A DNA stretch of 32,797 nucleotides from an uncultured Alteromonas sp. (lineage in GTDB: Bacteria > Pseudomonadota > Gammaproteobacteria > Enterobacterales > Alteromonadaceae): NCBI RefSeq assembly GCF_913058315.1, contig NZ_CAJXQY010000041.1, forward strand, positions 1 to 32,797. The letters run 5' to 3'. Positions 7,620-15,815 of this stretch are shown here, one piece after another. The position numbers and the translations under genes are program-made. Position 1 is the first letter of the stretch. Every line of letters starts with the position of its first letter. The notes beneath the pieces are model-generated. The model made no database searches and had not been told where the DNA came from. It saw nothing but the letters and a program-made list of their open reading frames with translations.

Positions 7620-9965
7620 ATGACACGAAAGAATCTAGTACGAACTGCCGTCTTAATTGGCCTATTCGGAGGAGGCTCGGCCGTTGCTCAAACTGCTGAA
7701 GTCGAATCAAAAGAGAGCGATAAGAAAAGCAATGATGGCTTTGAAGTTATTCTTGTTAAAGCACAGCGTACAGCGCAAAACTTGCAGGAAGTTCCTGTTA
7801 GTGTTCAAGCATTAAGCGCTGCGGACTTAACGAAACAAAATATTAATGAACTGACTCAACTCTCTCAAATTGCGCCCACCTTGCAAATCGGACAAGACAA
7901 TACTTACGCGATTCGAGGTATTGGGTCACAAATTTCTACCGGCACCACGGATCCTAGCGTAGCACTTGCCATTGACGGCGTTAGCCTGGGAAGAAATACT
8001 TTAGGCGCGGTTCCATTTAATGATATCGCATCTGTAGAAGTATTAAATGGGCCTCAAGGGCTTCTATTCGGCAAAAATGCCTCGGCAGGTTTAGTTAATA
8101 TCACCACTAATAAACCCTACATTGGTGAAACCAGTGGTAACATTAACCTCGAATATAACAAGCGCAGTACAACACCAACCGGGGCCGTAGGTAAAGTTGT
8201 AAATGGAACAATCAACCTTCCAGTGAGTGATAACTCTGCTTTACGTATCAACGCACATTGGTCTGATCAAGATGCCCTTACCGAAAATGTCGCCCCTTCA
8301 CCAGATAAGAAAGTAGACCCAGACCAACGCAAAGCCAGCATAAAAGCCAAGTATCTTTATGATAATGGGCCTCTGTCTATTTACCTTATAGCGGATTACA
8401 CAGAAAATACGGGTAATGGAGAACGTTTTTCAAGAACCTATCGAAATGTTGATGAAGCAAGTGAGATTAACGACCTGCTTGATGCAAATGGCATCGTTCC
8501 CGGCCCCGAAAACTTTCAGAATGACGCTGATGGCGAACACTATGGCAATGTAGAAATTGGCGGTGCTCAGGCCGAAATAAGCTACTTATTTGAGAACGGC
8601 ATAGAACTGATAAATCTCGCGGCCTATCGGTATTTCGATAGCGAACGCTCCATCTATGGTGACTTTTCAGCGCTGGTCGACCAGGTAGTCAATACCAATC
8701 AAACTGAATATGACCAGTTCTCAAATGAATTACGATTAGTCATTCCACAGAATGACAACTATAGCGGTCAACTAGGTTTATTCTACTTTAAGTCAACTTC
8801 TGATATTGACGCTATCCTGGAAGTTGTTGGCCCGCCGCCTTTTGTAGCGGTTGAATTTCCGTTTTGTGTAGGCGCTGAAATATCGGGGCCGCCTCCAGGT
8901 TGCCCATATAGCAATGATGTTTTTCTGGGCAGTGACTCAATCACTAAATTTGACCAAACAAGTTACGCAGTATTCGGTCAGTTTGATTTCTATATAACTG
9001 ATCAATTGACAGCTATTGCCGGTGCGCGTGTTACCAGAGATGAAGTTGACACAGATGTGTTGCAGCAGCAACGCAATTATTTTGTTTCAATAGGCGGTGC
9101 CACAGGACGCTTCATAGACTCAATCGATAATACCAATTTAAGCTGGAAAGTGGGATTAAACTATCAGGCAAAAGATGATGTGATGCTATTCGGCACTATA
9201 GGGCAGGGCTATAAAGGTCCCGGATTTAATACCGAAAATCTCGGACTGGAAGAAGTACCTTTTGCAGTAGAGGATGAAGTGTCCACTACAATTGAAGCCG
9301 GTATTCGAAGCAAATTATTCGATGACAGAGTTATTTTCAACGTTACGTTTTTCAACACTGACTTTGATAACTATCAGGCCCAATCCTTCAACCTGGATGC
9401 ACAAGGCTTCATTCTGCAAAATGCAGCCACAGTAACTTCCAGAGGGGCTGAGATTGCAGTGAAAGTCTGGGCAACCGATAACCTGACATTGACATGGGAT
9501 ACCTCATTGCTTGATTCTACTTTTGACGAATTTGAAGGTGCCTCATGCACTCCGGATTCACTTGAATGTGGTTCAGAAGATACGTTTTTTGATGCGTCAG
9601 GCTATCCAACGCCACTCTCAGCGGATGTTACCTCAAGCCTCCAGGCATCGTACGAACGAGAACTATCGGGCTCAATGTATGGCTTTATTAATGCCAGTAT
9701 GTATTACCGCTCGGAACTAAACTACGGTATTGCGTCACCTGAGCGTGTGATTGGCTCTGTTACCACGTTTAATATTAATATGGGTATATCAACCTATGAT
9801 GGCTGGCGTGCAGCAATATTCTGCAATAATTGCACCGATGAAAAGGTGCCTACTTCCATTGCATTTGATCCGGGTGAAAATAACCGCGGGTTTGAATCGA
9901 CTCAGCAATCCTGGGGATTAAACTCCGTTCGTTCAATCGGTATTTCGGTTTCGAAAACGTTCTAA
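7620..9965 (+). CDS. TonB-dependent outer-membrane receptor
   Basis: A 781-residue TonB-dependent receptor. A signal peptide ends near AVAQ. A candidate TonB box region (EVILVKAQR) is followed by the plug domain (about residues 40-165: VPVSVQALSAADL, AIRGIG, VALAIDGVSLGR, VEVLNGPQGLLFGKNASAG). The 22-stranded barrel fills the rest and ends in an aromatic residue (SVSKTF). It imports a bulky substrate across the outer membrane using TonB energy. The plug style is common in marine and sphingomonad receptors for carbohydrates or aromatic compounds; the ligand is unknown. I chose the ATG at 7620 because AAGGTG lies just upstream; the reading frame can also be opened by a TTG at 7596. An intrinsic terminator follows. 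Base composition is lower in GC than the neighbouring operon. Confidence 0.9.
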   Translation: MTRKNLVRTAVLIGLFGGGSAVAQTAEVESKESDKKSNDGFEVILVKAQRTAQNLQEVPVSVQALSAADLTKQNINELTQLSQIAPTLQIGQDNTYAIRGIGSQISTGTTDPSVALAIDGVSLGRNTLGAVPFNDIASVEVLNGPQGLLFGKNASAGLVNITTNKPYIGETSGNINLEYNKRSTTPTGAVGKVVNGTINLPVSDNSALRINAHWSDQDALTENVAPSPDKKVDPDQRKASIKAKYLYDNGPLSIYLIADYTENTGNGERFSRTYRNVDEASEINDLLDANGIVPGPENFQNDADGEHYGNVEIGGAQAEISYLFENGIELINLAAYRYFDSERSIYGDFSALVDQVVNTNQTEYDQFSNELRLVIPQNDNYSGQLGLFYFKSTSDIDAILEVVGPPPFVAVEFPFCVGAEISGPPPGCPYSNDVFLGSDSITKFDQTSYAVFGQFDFYITDQLTAIAGARVTRDEVDTDVLQQQRNYFVSIGGATGRFIDSIDNTNLSWKVGLNYQAKDDVMLFGTIGQGYKGPGFNTENLGLEEVPFAVEDEVSTTIEAGIRSKLFDDRVIFNVTFFNTDFDNYQAQSFNLDAQGFILQNAATVTSRGAEIAVKVWATDNLTLTWDTSLLDSTFDEFEGASCTPDSLECGSEDTFFDASGYPTPLSADVTSSLQASYERELSGSMYGFINASMYYRSELNYGIASPERVIGSVTTFNINMGISTYDGWRAAIFCNNCTDEKVPTSIAFDPGENNRGFESTQQSWGLNSVRSIGISVSKTF

Positions 9966-9988
9966 CCCTCAGCGTTTAGCAATAACGA

Positions 9989-10022
9989 GCACTGGACAGG
10001 CACACCCTGCCAGTGCTTTTTT
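9989..10022 (+). terminator. Intrinsic terminator of the TonB receptor gene
   Basis: GCACTGG (9989-9995) pairs with CCAGTGC (10010-10016) and CAGG (9997-10000) with CCTG (10006-10009), with one bulged A and a CACAC loop, followed by six T. It starts 24 bp after the stop. The left arm contains TGGACAGGCAC, a one-base variant of the repeat core found in the flanking clusters. Confidence 0.85.
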
Positions 10023-10030
10023 ATGCTCCC

Positions 10031-10060
10031 CCTGTCATGCCCCTAGTCATGGACAGGCAC
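10031..10060. repeat. Hairpin with a repeat-core variant in front of the RAYT gene
   Basis: CCTGTC (10031-10036) pairs with GACAGG (10052-10057), and ATG (10037-10039) with CAT (10048-10050), leaving one bulged G and an 8-nt loop. The right side contains TGGACAGGCAC (10050-10060), which differs by one base from the TGGACAGTCAC core of the flanking clusters and is the same as 9993-10003. An imperfect hairpin beside a RAYT gene is what a REP element looks like, but one copy is not proof. Confidence 0.4.
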
Positions 10061-10141
10061 TCTCTATCCCTGCGTACAGTTGGCATTTATTCTTGCTTCG
10101 GCAAAATAAGGCTTAATACCAACTTATATAGGTTTAATACT

Positions 10142-11092
10142 GTGCCCAGACCTCGTAAAAGCCTAATCAATTTATCAGACACACCGTTTTATCATTGTAT
10201 TTCTCGCTGCGTACGCAGGGCCTATTTGTGTGGGGAAGATGAGCTCACTGGCAAAAGCTACGAACACCGCCGACAGTGGGTTGAGAATAGGCTCCTGTTT
10301 TTGGCTGGAGTGTTCTGCGTGGATGTTTGTGCCTTTGCAGTCATGAGTAACCACACTCACGTGGTATTACGGATTAATAAACAAAAAGCCGATGATTTAT
10401 CAGTGAAAGAGGTTATTACACGGTGGCATAAACTGTATAAGGGTGTGCTACTGACTCAGCGTTTTATTCAATCAGACGATAACGATGCAATGACTGACGC
10501 TGAAGTCGAAACCGTAAAATCCATTGCTGAAGTTTACCGGGGTAGGTTATACGATATCAGTTGGTTTATGCGCTTACTTAATGAATACATTGCCAGGCTG
10601 GCTAATAAAGAAGATGACTGCACCGGCCACTTTTGGGAGGGCAGGTTTAAATCGCAAGCTTTGCTCGACGAAGCGTCAGTAGCGGCTTGTATGGCTTATG
10701 TCGATCTTAATCCAATTCGCGCAGGTTTGGCGAGAACCCCGGAATTATCAGACTATACCAGTATTCAAAAAAGAATTACTGCGGCAAAATCAAATCGTCA
10801 GCCACAGGCTCTTCTCCCTTTTATCGGCAACCCAAGGAACAATATGTCTGATGGATTACCTTTTCGTATCGAGGATTATCTGGCAATTGTTGAGCTAACT
10901 AGCCGCCAATACACCTCAAAAAAGCAAGTGAAAATTGACGATACTGTTGCACCAATGCTTACAAGAGTAGGTATAGGGGACGCGGCCTGGCACACTATGA
11001 TAGCGGGCATTGAATCAGAGTTTAAAACCACAGTGAGTATTGAAAAATTAGGCCATATTCAAAAACGTGGTTATCGATGCCGCTCCGCCTAG
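10142..11092 (+). CDS. REP-associated tyrosine transposase (RAYT, Y1/HUH family)
   Basis: A 316-residue single-strand DNA transposase of the IS200-like Y1 superfamily. RAYTs bind and nick REP hairpins and are thought to spread them. Residues 1-30 match the usual start of this group (PRPRKSL..LSDTPFYHCISRCVRRAYLCG). The HUH motif is His71-Thr-His73 in MSNHTHVV. The catalytic Tyr is very likely Tyr186 in AYVDLNPIRAG, after GHFWEGRFKSQALLDE. A C-terminal extension of about 110 residues follows. I chose the GTG at 10142 since homologues begin at this PRPRK segment; the frame stays open upstream to an ATG at 10013, which would add 43 unlikely residues and overlap the preceding terminator. All catalytic residues are present, so it may be active. 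Repeat-core variants lie before it and a four-copy cluster 200 bp after it. Confidence 0.9.
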   Translation: MPRPRKSLINLSDTPFYHCISRCVRRAYLCGEDELTGKSYEHRRQWVENRLLFLAGVFCVDVCAFAVMSNHTHVVLRINKQKADDLSVKEVITRWHKLYKGVLLTQRFIQSDDNDAMTDAEVETVKSIAEVYRGRLYDISWFMRLLNEYIARLANKEDDCTGHFWEGRFKSQALLDEASVAACMAYVDLNPIRAGLARTPELSDYTSIQKRITAAKSNRQPQALLPFIGNPRNNMSDGLPFRIEDYLAIVELTSRQYTSKKQVKIDDTVAPMLTRVGIGDAAWHTMIAGIESEFKTTVSIEKLGHIQKRGYRCRSA

Positions 11093-11292
11093 TTTTGTTT
11101 TTCAATCAAACCTATTGCAACATCTTCATTTTAAGTTTGCTCACCATCCTCCGCTAAAAATTCCAAACCGGAGGGCAAGAACTGCCCTGCAAATCACTAA
11201 CCAGTAATCAACTCAAAAACTGTTAACTAAGCCCGCACAAAGTACCGAGTAAAAGAGTTGTTGCCCGGCCTTGATAACCTAGTAAATTGACT

Positions 11293-11390
11293 GTGACTGT
11301 CCACTTTAAGAGCTTAATTCTAAATGTCTGTCCTGACGGCTGCCAAAAGTGACTGCCACAGTAGAGGGTTTTCCAAAAGTGACAGTAACA
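11293..11390 (-). repeat. Second cluster of the TGGACAGTCAC repeat, inverted
   Basis: Read on the minus strand, four copies of varying quality lie at about 30-bp steps: TGGACAGTCAC exact (11293-11303), a degenerate GGACAGACATTT (11322-11333), TGTGGCAGTCACTTTTGG (11343-11360, one base shorter than the left-hand copies) and TGTTACTGTCACTTTTGG (11373-11390). Orientation is opposite to the 4164-4271 cluster. It lies 200 bp after the RAYT stop and 9 bp from the last codon of the FAD monooxygenase gene, so it would form that operon's 3' untranslated region. Between 11093 and 11292 I see only a small hairpin (GGGCA/TGCCC, 11173-11187). Confidence 0.8.
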
Positions 11391-11398
11391 GAGGTGGC

Positions 11399-12529
11399 TC
11401 AGATTGGTTGTGCAAGTGCGATAGCGCTGTCTCGCATAATATTAGTATGTTCAACTTTATCGCCGCCGGTGATTTCTATTTGTGCCAGGCGCCCCGAATT
11501 TTCCACGACCATACGGCAGCGTTCAAAGCGGCGGGTTTGAAACCCGGCTAACGCTTCATCAAGAGTGTCTGTCCTGGCGAGTTCGTCGGCGATTACTATT
11601 GCGTCTTCGATGCCAATACAGGCGCCTGAGGCCAGGTGGGGCGTGGTAGCGTGCACGGTATCGCCAATCAGTAGCACCCGGTTTTTATACCATGGCCCCG
11701 GCATCAACATACCCTCAAGCGGGCGATAATGAATAAGTGAATCCTCATCCAGCATGACCGCCAATTTTTGCACCATCGGTGCCGGAAAGCCGGCCAGCAG
11801 CGCTTTTAGTTTTTCCATGTAGGTGGCTGAATCGATGCGCCCATTGGTTTCACGGTTCTCGGTAACGAACATATACATTTCGTCAGCCGACATGGGGTTT
11901 ACACCGGCCTTAATGTGCGGTCCTACCCACATCGTCACGTTGTCAATTTCCGGCAATCTCGGCAATACTGCCCGCCACACACCTTGTCCAATGTAAGCTG
12001 GTCCTTCAGCCTCTGGAAAAACAGCCCTGCGAACTGAAGAATTCAACCCATCAGCACCAATCACCAGGTCATAGCTATCTGAGGTCCCGTCAGTAAAACT
12101 TACCTCAATGCTATCTCCCCGGTCATTAATTTGTTCAAAGGTTATACCCAGGCGCACATTCACGTTTGTTTCGCGGGTCTTCGCGGCCAGTATTTTAGCC
12201 AGTACCGGGCGCATTATAGCGCCGCCACCAGGAGCGTCTTTGCCCATTAACGGCGGAGCCGGAATGAATGCAAGGTGCTGTCCGGTGGGCGCATGAACAT
12301 CCAGGCCTTTGTGAGTCGCGCCCTGAGCCAGAAACTCATCGAGAATACCAATTTGGGCGAAGGCACGAATGGTGGCTCCGCCAATGCTGATCCCAGCACC
12401 GTCTGTGCGCCAGTCCTTATCTATTTCCACCAGGTCAACGGCAATCCCTTTTTTACTAAGTTCGATAGCCGCTGACATCCCAGAGAAACCACCACCAATA
12501 ACCAAAACCTTTTCTACACATGCTCTCAT
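11399..12529 (-). CDS. Group A FAD-dependent aromatic monooxygenase
   Basis: A 376-residue single-component flavoprotein hydroxylase of the salicylate/hydroxybenzoate hydroxylase family. It carries the dinucleotide motif GGGFSG (12-17), an acidic residue ending the second strand (VEID), the DG motif Asp160-Gly161 in LVIGADGLNSSVRR, and the GD motif Gly289-Asp290 in VLLIGDTVHATTPHLASG. It uses NAD(P)H and O2 to add a hydroxyl to an aromatic ring, most plausibly making the diol that the VOC dioxygenase two genes upstream cleaves. It is the last gene of the operon and starts within the Rieske stop codon (ATGA overlap), which suggests translational coupling. The C-terminal end looks complete although the repeat cluster begins nine bases away. 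Substrate unknown. Confidence 0.9.
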   Translation of the reverse strand: MRACVEKVLVIGGGFSGMSAAIELSKKGIAVDLVEIDKDWRTDGAGISIGGATIRAFAQIGILDEFLAQGATHKGLDVHAPTGQHLAFIPAPPLMGKDAPGGGAIMRPVLAKILAAKTRETNVNVRLGITFEQINDRGDSIEVSFTDGTSDSYDLVIGADGLNSSVRRAVFPEAEGPAYIGQGVWRAVLPRLPEIDNVTMWVGPHIKAGVNPMSADEMYMFVTENRETNGRIDSATYMEKLKALLAGFPAPMVQKLAVMLDEDSLIHYRPLEGMLMPGPWYKNRVLLIGDTVHATTPHLASGACIGIEDAIVIADELARTDTLDEALAGFQTRRFERCRMVVENSGRLAQIEITGGDKVEHTNIMRDSAIALAQPI

Positions 12530-12885
12530 TTTTTATTCTCCCCGGTCGGGCTAGTGATAAGCCAAACCGTGTTGTTTTTAACCGTCACTGGCACAGGCGT
12601 TAATGACTCACCGCGGCATGGGCCGCTAACGCAATAGCCCTCATCTATAGTGAATAAGGCTCCATGTGCAGCGCAGACAATATGTTCGCCGCGACTGTCC
12701 AGATAGGCATTTTTCTTCCAGGGGAGCGAGGTATCACCGTAGTGCGGACAAACATCCGAGTAGGCATACACCTCGCCATTGCGAAACACGGCAAACACCG
12801 TATCCCGCCCATCATTGAAAGGGTCAAAGCCCAGTGCCCCATTGCTTAGCTCGTCCAGGGCACAAAGCATGATCCCATCGGGCAT
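12526..12885 (-). CDS. Small Rieske [2Fe-2S] ferredoxin
   Basis: A 119-residue soluble Rieske protein. The cluster ligands are Cys46 and His48 (VCPHYGD) and Cys71 and His74 (VCAAHGALF), a standard CxH-X22-CxxH arrangement. It resembles the ferredoxin component of three-part ring-hydroxylating dioxygenases, which passes single electrons from a reductase to the oxygenase. No oxygenase alpha subunit or ferredoxin reductase is encoded in the window, so its partner is unclear. It may keep the iron of the neighbouring extradiol dioxygenase reduced, or feed an oxygenase encoded elsewhere. The start overlaps the VOC stop (TGATG) and the stop overlaps the monooxygenase start (ATGA), so it is embedded in the operon. 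Confidence 0.9.
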   Translation of the reverse strand: MPDGIMLCALDELSNGALGFDPFNDGRDTVFAVFRNGEVYAYSDVCPHYGDTSLPWKKNAYLDSRGEHIVCAAHGALFTIDEGYCVSGPCRGESLTPVPVTVKNNTVWLITSPTGENKK

Positions 12886-13838
12886 CAGGGAGCCTCCCGC
12901 GGCTTACCTCCCGCTCCCGGTGGCGGAGGTCCCATCGGCGCCCACTTTTCTCGATATTGCAGTAAGAACACCTGGGAGTTATCTGCGCCAGGCGGCGCCT
13001 CACGGGCAGTCCAGCTATCGTCGTGAAGGTCCATATCAGCATCAAATTCCATGTTGCAGCCAAACGGGCTTTTGAAATACCAGAACCAGTTAGAACCAAA
13101 GATATGCCGCCCAGGCCCCCAGAAACTCTGATACCCCTTGTTCACCATATTAGTCCCCGCCGTCATTACGTCGGTAGGCCCGCCCATGTGAAAGGTAAAG
13201 TGCTCGATACCCTGCATATGCGGTGGCGTCTGTATGAAAAACAAGGTGTGATGATCGGTGGTGCCCGCCGGGCGCATAAAAGGCCCAACGTGGGTAAACC
13301 GATCAGTGGTAACAAAGCCTAGTCGGTCACGGTAGAAAGCTTCCGCTTTGGGAAAGTCCGGTACAAAATACACCACATGGGAGAGTGATCTGGGCACGCC
13401 TACATCGTCTTTGTTTACTGCAGTTAAGTTGACACCGCGCTGGGCAACTGCCCCCGGCGCATTGACTTTTTCCGCTTCCAGCTCCAGGCTTTTGCGCTGG
13501 GTTATCATAAAACCGAGTAAAAAGCCCAAATCATCAAAGGCTTCTATACTGCCGTCGTCGAGTGTGGTCACTTCACGATCTTTACTGAGCTCAGCCTTTA
13601 TTGCATCGATGTCAGCCTGGCTTTTAACCCCATAAACGGTTTTACGAATCGCACTACCGGTCGACAGTGGTGCTGCGAGCGACTCATCATCTGCGGCGTA
13701 GACCTCTATCCCTGTACCATCCAACGCCACAAAACGGTTATCGCCGCTCGCGGTTAGGCCGTAATCCAGCGCAAACTGACGGCAGGCCTGCACGTCATCT
13801 ACACCAAAAATCAATAATTCCGGGCCAATAATATTCAT
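12885..13838 (-). CDS. VOC-family extradiol ring-cleavage dioxygenase
   Basis: A 317-residue two-domain vicinal-oxygen-chelate protein of the type I extradiol dioxygenase group (catechol 2,3-dioxygenase/dihydroxybiphenyl dioxygenase-like). The C-terminal catalytic domain carries the expected 2-His-1-carboxylate iron ligands: His154 (SLSHVVYFV), His213 (IEHFTFHMGG) and Glu264 (NMEFDAD). The degenerate N-terminal domain spans about 1-115. It would open a catechol-type ring next to the hydroxyls to give a 2-hydroxymuconate-type product. I chose the ATG at 13838 (AAGGAA just upstream, MNIIGPELLIFGV being the normal first strand); 15 more codons are open upstream but overlap the preceding gene. 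The C-terminus is proline/glycine-rich. Fourth gene of the operon, 13 bp after the alpha/beta hydrolase. Confidence 0.88.
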   Translation of the reverse strand: MNIIGPELLIFGVDDVQACRQFALDYGLTASGDNRFVALDGTGIEVYAADDESLAAPLSTGSAIRKTVYGVKSQADIDAIKAELSKDREVTTLDDGSIEAFDDLGFLLGFMITQRKSLELEAEKVNAPGAVAQRGVNLTAVNKDDVGVPRSLSHVVYFVPDFPKAEAFYRDRLGFVTTDRFTHVGPFMRPAGTTDHHTLFFIQTPPHMQGIEHFTFHMGGPTDVMTAGTNMVNKGYQSFWGPGRHIFGSNWFWYFKSPFGCNMEFDADMDLHDDSWTAREAPPGADNSQVFLLQYREKWAPMGPPPPGAGGKPREAP

Positions 13839-13851
13839 CTGGGTTTCCTTA

Positions 13852-15009
13852 TTATGCGGTAGTCGCTTTAAAAGTTTCTGCAACCCAGTCAGCTATATAG
13901 TGGCCAGCGTTGGCACTGTTATCAAAACTGGAATGTTGAACGCCGCCCTCACGGTCGGTGAATATTTTTAGTTCACGTTTGGGGCTGTTAATTAGCTGCT
14001 CATAGGTGCGATATGCCCATTTGAGCGGGATTTGAGAGTCCTTTTCGCCATGGGTAACCAAAAAGGGCACTTTGATTTTTTCGATCTGGCCATCAAGGTG
14101 AACGTTTTCGGCAATTTCCATAAATTCATCAATGTCTTTTGCTCCCCATGCCCAGCAAACATGATCCCAGTAATGGGGGACCGGAAAATCACCTTCTTTT
14201 TCCAACCGACGCTTTTGCACATCACGCCAGTCATGATTAGCGCCCCAACATACTCCCAGTGCCAGTCTGGGCTCGTTCGCCACCGCTCTCGGGCAGTGAT
14301 AGCCGCCCAGCGATACGCCTTCCATACCAATTCTGTTATTGTCTGTGTCATCCCGCGCTTCCAGGTAATCCACAACCTTGGCCGCCCAAAACTCGGCATC
14401 AAAACGGGCAGGAATTTCATGCAAGCGCAACGCTTCTCCGGTACCGGGCTGGTCAACAATTAAAGAAGCCACACCACGTTTTGCCAGCCATTGCGGTAAG
14501 CCAACGCGATATTTCATTTCTTTGGTTGAGTCCAGGCCATTCACCTGAATCAATACCGGAGCAGGCCCTTCAACACCTTCTGCACGAACGTAGAGCGCCG
14601 ACAAATGCTTACCTTCATAGGGAATTTCCACCCGCTCGCAATTTTCCTTGCCTAAAGTAATGCTCTTTTGAAACAATCCTAAAGCTCTGCGATACAGTTC
14701 CAGCCGGCCCGGTGCTTTATGCCCCTGCAAACGTTCACAAGTAATAAGATAGGTGGCTGCCCGGTTGTATTTTTCGCCGGCAGAAATCATGCGGCCGCGG
14801 CTCTCATCCTCTTCAGCCAGCACACACAGCTTGTCGGCCATTTTTGCCCAGGTATCCCTGAAGGCTTCGGTACCCTCTTTATCTTTTTTGGTGGCTGCTT
14901 CCTGCAACGGACCACACATCTCTTCGATTTCGCCAATCCGGGCGCCCATTTCAATAGCCAGATTGACCGACAGGTTCCACACATAGTTGGTGGGAAAATA
15001 CTTAAACAT
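13852..15009 (-). CDS. Alpha/beta hydrolase, 2,6-dihydroxypseudooxynicotine hydrolase-like (C-C hydrolase)
   Basis: A 385-residue cytosolic hydrolase with a helical N-terminal cap (about 1-120) and a C-terminal alpha/beta-hydrolase domain. The nucleophile is Ser233 in GVSLGG. The acid is probably Asp324 (THGEKDSQIP) and the base His359 (GVQHSS). An oxyanion-side segment reads VNGLDSTKE. The long helical N-terminus and the sequence style recall the dihydroxypseudooxynicotine hydrolase and FrsA-like group, which cut a carbon-carbon bond next to a carbonyl. In this operon it would hydrolyse the ring-cleavage product made by the VOC enzyme, or a side-chain ketone before cleavage. Ribosome site TAGGAG before ATG; eight bases after the cyclase gene. 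Substrate unknown. Confidence 0.85.
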   Translation of the reverse strand: MFKYFPTNYVWNLSVNLAIEMGARIGEIEEMCGPLQEAATKKDKEGTEAFRDTWAKMADKLCVLAEEDESRGRMISAGEKYNRAATYLITCERLQGHKAPGRLELYRRALGLFQKSITLGKENCERVEIPYEGKHLSALYVRAEGVEGPAPVLIQVNGLDSTKEMKYRVGLPQWLAKRGVASLIVDQPGTGEALRLHEIPARFDAEFWAAKVVDYLEARDDTDNNRIGMEGVSLGGYHCPRAVANEPRLALGVCWGANHDWRDVQKRRLEKEGDFPVPHYWDHVCWAWGAKDIDEFMEIAENVHLDGQIEKIKVPFLVTHGEKDSQIPLKWAYRTYEQLINSPKRELKIFTDREGGVQHSSFDNSANAGHYIADWVAETFKATTA

Positions 15010-15017
15010 GTTAACTC

Positions 15018-15815
15018 CTATGATTTGTGCTTAGGCACAAAAGCCACGGCTCTGACAAAGCCCGCCGAGGCGTGTTTGATTTTGTATGGGAAACAGGACA
15101 CCAGAAAACCGGTGGCGGGAATGGCCTCGAGATTGGCCAGCTTTTCCATTTGGCCGTAGCCAATGTCGCGACCAGCCTTGTGGCCTTCCCAGATGATGCT
15201 CGGATCCTTATCCTGTAAGAAACGTTCTCGGGTAAATTTAAACGGTGCGTCCCAGCTCCAGGCATCTGTGCCAACCACCTTGACGCCCCGTTCGAGTAAA
15301 TACATGGTTGCCTCACGCCCCATGCCTACCCCGGCTTCTAGGTAACCAGGCTGGCCAAAAATGGCGCCGGCGCGGGTGTTCACCACCACAATATCCAGCG
15401 GTTGCAAGGTGTGGCCGATGCGCTCGAGTTCAGCTTCCACATCGGCACCAGTTACCACATAGCCATCCGGAAGGTGGCGGAAATCAAGCTTCACCCCGGC
15501 CTGAAAACACCACTCCAGTGGCAACTCATCAATACCATAGGCTGGCTTACCGCCATCCGTGGTAGACGCATAATGCCAGGGCGCATCCATATGCGTGCCG
15601 CTATGCGTGGTAATTTCCAGTCGCTCCGCGGCCCAGCTTTCCTCACCGGGTAGCTGATCTATAGTTAGCCCTGGAAACATAGCCTGCATTTCAGGAAAGC
15701 CTTCCTGATGATCCATGTAATCGATTTTGGGCAGTAACGGCGGCGGATCGGTATGCGGGTTGTTCTCCAGGGTCACAGAGAGATCCACCATCTGATATTC
15801 AGCAGGATTAAACAT
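15018..15815 (-). CDS. Cyclase-family metal-dependent hydrolase (kynurenine formamidase-like)
   Basis: A 265-residue member of the cyclase/kynurenine-formamidase (KynB-like) family. The signature HSGTHMDAPWH (residues 71-81) supplies His71, His75 and Asp77 for a metal pair. Members hydrolyse amides, lactones or isatin-like rings. Here it could open a lactone or hydrolyse an amide formed in the aromatic pathway; a direct tryptophan-pathway role is unlikely since no other kyn gene is near. The start overlaps the FAH stop codon (TAATG) and has a strong GGAGGAG ribosome site. Second gene of the operon. Confidence 0.88.
   Translation of the reverse strand: MFNPAEYQMVDLSVTLENNPHTDPPPLLPKIDYMDHQEGFPEMQAMFPGLTIDQLPGEESWAAERLEITTHSGTHMDAPWHYASTTDGGKPAYGIDELPLEWCFQAGVKLDFRHLPDGYVVTGADVEAELERIGHTLQPLDIVVVNTRAGAIFGQPGYLEAGVGMGREATMYLLERGVKVVGTDAWSWDAPFKFTRERFLQDKDPSIIWEGHKAGRDIGYGQMEKLANLEAIPATGFLVSCFPYKIKHASAGFVRAVAFVPKHKS

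Noticed and set aside
10013-10141. RAYT start at ATG 10013
   Set aside because: The extra 43 residues lack similarity to the family, begin inside the preceding terminator hairpin and span another hairpin; the GTG at 10142 fits the family start.
11093-11292. Possible small RNA or tRNA between RAYT and the second cluster
   Set aside because: No cloverleaf or strong structure beyond a 5-bp hairpin is seen.
14032-14660. Long open frames on the plus strand opposite the alpha/beta hydrolase gene
   Set aside because: They are shadows of a well-supported gene with catalytic residues on the other strand and show no domain of their own.
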